A stretch of DNA of 64,000 nt from Myxocyprinus asiaticus. Its lineage: Eukaryota > Chordata > Actinopteri > Cypriniformes > Catostomidae. Location of the stretch: NCBI RefSeq assembly GCF_019703515.2, contig NC_059362.1:31660326-31724325 (forward strand). The letters run 5' to 3'. A program made the position numbers and the translations under genes. A model generated the notes under the pieces. That model searched no databases. It worked only from the letters and a program-made list of their open reading frames with translations, and was not told where the DNA came from. Positions 61,692 to 64,000 of this stretch are shown here, piece by piece (position 1 is the first letter of the stretch; every line of letters starts with the position of its first letter).

Positions 61692-62820
61692 CAAAGTAGA
61701 AATAATCTGCCTTTCCATGAATAAATCTCTGCATTGAGGTGTGCATTGCAACATTGTTACTGGAAACGCCTGAGCCATCATGGGGTATGATTTTTTGGTA
61801 TGTCTCTGCTTCAATCACAGCGTGCACTCGAGCTGGCTTGACTCCACAAAACCTCATGATGCCTGTGTTTTCCCAGTATGATTGGAAAATGTTTCAAAGA
61901 GCATCTTGTGGGCTTCAAAGGAAGAAAGGACAACTTTTGTACAAAGGAGCTAAAATATTCAGCGTCACAAACTTGCTTATTTGATCAGTGACCTAGAAAT
62001 AGTGTAGAATTTGACATATTTCTTATAATGTCATTTAACAATCCTTTGTTTTAAAACTAGTATAGTTTATCCTAAAACTATGGGGGGTTTTTTAGGCTTA
62101 GATTTTAAATTCCAGAATTTCAATGTGGTTTCAGGCTTTTGACCTCACTGTATGCTGAAATTAAAAGTAAGACTATCACTCAAAATCTTTTGAAAAATAT
62201 TTCCCGATTATCATCAGAACACTTACAGTATAGATCATCTTTTTTTAGTACAACATTGATGACTGATACAGACTGGCTGAATAGTCACTAAACCTTTTCT
62301 AATGCTAATTATACATTCTGTTAAAACATGCAAATATGGGGCCTCAACAATAAGGATGGGAATATTTGAGAGTTTCGGGCCAAGTTGACGGAACTTGATG
62401 TCACATGCCCATAAGGCCAGTGCTGTGTTGTTGATACATGTTACATTCATTGATCTATGCCTTGCAACTTAAACTTTTGGATTATGTAATGTATTAAATA
62501 TATCTGTTGCAAGTTCTGCTGATTTAAAATAATTACAAAGGTAACATTATCTTGCTGGCTAACATAGTAAAAAATAAAAATAATAAATAAAAAATAATTT
62601 GTGATAGTCTACAATGGAAGATTGAAGTAAGAATGGATAGAAATACTTAAATTTGTTAATGCAAACATATTATACTTGTCTTAATCCATTCCAAAGGCTA
62701 AAATTTGATAGGAGAGAAATATACATTTCTATGCAGTGCATCGAACGGTATTTACTGGGGAATATGGGGTCAATTTAGTTGTATATAAGGTGGGACTTGC
62801 CACTGAAAATACATAGCACA
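61692..62820. other. adgb intron DNA, no exon seen
   Basis: No coding signal in phase with the flanking exons (both phase 0) was recognised. Confidence 0.4.

Positions 62821-62821
<1 letters not shown>

Positions 62822-62864
<43 letters not shown>
62822..62864. repeat. (CA)n microsatellite at an adgb splice donor
   Basis: About 21 CA units. On the transcribed strand this is (GT)n starting about six bases after the donor at 62871. Confidence 0.95.
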
Positions 62865-62867
<3 letters not shown>

Positions 62868-62871
62868 TGAC

Positions 62872-63023
62872 TTGGTCGATACTGGAGTTTGACTTGGTTA
62901 GTTTGTCTTTGTCCTTCTCTCGCTCCTTGGCCTTGTGTGATTTCAGAGTTGATTTCTGGCTGTCCCTGTTTTGTTGGTCCATACCAACTGGCTCGGATGT
63001 GCCCTCCAATATATCCCCAAACA
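62872..63023 (-). CDS. adgb: adgb C-terminal exon (sixth from last)
   Basis: Minus-strand exon of 152 bp, acceptor CTCAATGGCAG. It reads FGDILEGTSEPVGMDQQN then a lysine- and glutamate-rich run ending NSSIDQ. The donor is GTCAGT at 62871. A (GT)n repeat, seen as CA on plus, starts about six bases into the intron. The first codon is completed by the previous exon, which is not identified in the window. It ends in phase 0. Confidence 0.75.
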
Positions 63024-64000
63024 CTGCCATTGAGAAAAAGAGAGATCACGCAGACGAGATGAAAAATATTGAGGTCTTCAATTAAAAGTGGGCCACAAAT
63101 TTCTTTAAAAAAATAAAAATAAATGAAAATGACTGTCATTGTAGATATATTTAAATGCATTCACTTTAAATACCATAAATGGCATTTAAAGTGCTTTAAA
63201 TACAGTATCTTTGTGCTGTTAGAAATGTATGCGTAGATGTAAATCCTGCTAGATGGCAGTATTGCTCTATTAAAAAAATGAACTCTCAAAAACGCTTAAA
63301 ATCTACTTTGCCTTCTTCAGGCTTCCTGTGTATGAGTATATCCAACAGGACATTTTACTTAGGGCTCCTACAGTATCTATAAGGACACAATCATAGCACC
63401 CTGATCACTGATTTAATCTGAAGTCATATCATGCTCTCTGACAGCAGTGTTACCAACATGTCACTAATGATCAACCTCACTCTCTATGTTTCCCGTCTCA
63501 CTAATCGAAAGACACTAAACCAACATAACAGAAAGCTATTCTGGATATATCTAAGTATGGATTGTCTACTGCTTATCCATTGCCAATTATGTTTTGATGA
63601 ACTGGAAAATATCATATTGTCTGATGTCTGCATCAGCTGAGGGTGAGCTCTGTGTTTAATTGAACTATTACAGGAACATTAAGCCATTTTATTTAGGGTA
63701 TATATTGGGATAGTGTAGATCGAGGCAAAAGCTGTAAGTGTAAGTTTTCTTTGAGATTGAGCAGCACATTTGAAGAATAAAGAATTGTAGGAATATAGAA
63801 CATGTTTGTCTTTGTGCATGTGTTTGCTTGAAAAAGTGTATTTGTGCACAAAATTGTTTTCTTACAATACTGTAAAATAGCTCCTCCTACAAGGCACATG
63901 ATCTGACTGTGTGTGTGTGAGTATGAATGTGTGAATTATTTACACTACGAACCTGTGAAAAGAAAATCCTACAAACCACAGACAATTGCGTGCATTGAAA
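63024..64000. other. adgb intron DNA to window end, no exon identified
   Basis: I looked for an upstream adgb exon on minus that ends one base into a codon and found none that I could support. Confidence 0.4.

Larger units (their letters stand above)
58269..63023 (-). other. adgb: adgb (androglobin) gene, 3' part, six coding exons
   Basis: Gene-level entry. Androglobin is a large protein of testis and ciliated tissue with a calpain-like N-terminus and a permuted globin domain (family knowledge). Only the C-terminal tail is here, 284 residues after two leading bases, and it lies beyond the globin domain. It is highly charged, with likely coiled-coil stretches rich in E, K, R and Q. I name it from the ILDVSKPHWTLRVV and MKLAWEAAEPGRAAKAHQT stretches and from its place directly upstream of stxbp5 in the same orientation, as in human. 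Six exons join in phase (152, 156, 91, 91, 184 and 183 bp). No canonical AATAAA was seen between the stop and about 57.9 kb on the minus strand. Confidence 0.8.

Overview
This window is vertebrate nuclear DNA, most likely from a cyprinid-type teleost. It has split genes with GT-AG introns, dense microsatellites, and the mobile elements usual for such fish: Sleeping Beauty-type and other Tc1 transposons, a DIRS retrotransposon, many short hAT-like elements, long-inverted-repeat elements flanked by TTAA, and tRNA-derived SINEs. There are no bacterial operons, phage genes or CRISPR arrays. Family names come from reading the sequence and from memory; no search was run.

Two host genes are present, both on the minus strand. 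From 49622 down to 3174 lie the first four coding exons of stxbp5 (tomosyn-1, a WD40 protein that regulates SNAREs). Exon 1 is 49482-49622, exon 2 is 46291-46388, exon 3 is 10060-10141 and exon 4 is 3174-3274. The rest of the gene lies off the left edge. Intron 2 alone is about 36 kb and holds most of the mobile elements. From 63023 down to 58269 lie the last six coding exons of a gene that I read as adgb (androglobin). About 8.6 kb separates its stop codon from the stxbp5 start codon. Order and orientation (adgb then stxbp5, head to tail) match what I know of the human ADGB-STXBP5 neighbourhood, and this supports both names. All exon junctions are in compatible phase.

Region by region: 1-3.2 kb is stxbp5 intron 4, with a SINE tail and a TTAA-type element. 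Intron 3 (3.3-10.06 kb) is largely a 4.4 kb internally deleted DIRS element (gag remnant, RNase H, tyrosine recombinase, inverted terminal repeats and an internal complementary region). Intron 2 (10.1-46.3 kb) holds a SINE, a dead Sleeping Beauty-type element (15.0-16.7 kb), a string of hAT-like elements (12.5, 16.7, 18.4, 20.2, 26.8, 28.9 and 33.6 kb), a truncated LINE (26 kb), two nested transposon stacks (28.3-31.8 and 33.3-35.9 kb), a TTAA-flanked element with an ORF (41.3 kb) and a second dead Tc1 element (43.2-44.8 kb). Intron 1 (46.4-49.5 kb) begins with a long palindromic element. The intergenic part has a hairpin-bearing hAT-like element at 50.3 kb and several others. The adgb introns carry a relative of the 18.4 kb element and a CA repeat that abuts a splice donor.

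I found no clearly new biological system. The items most worth checking are the two Tc1 copies that each lost the same catalytic aspartate by different lesions, the DIRS element with its readable internal complementary region, the nested transposon stacks with exact target-site duplications, and the GT repeat six bases inside an adgb intron.
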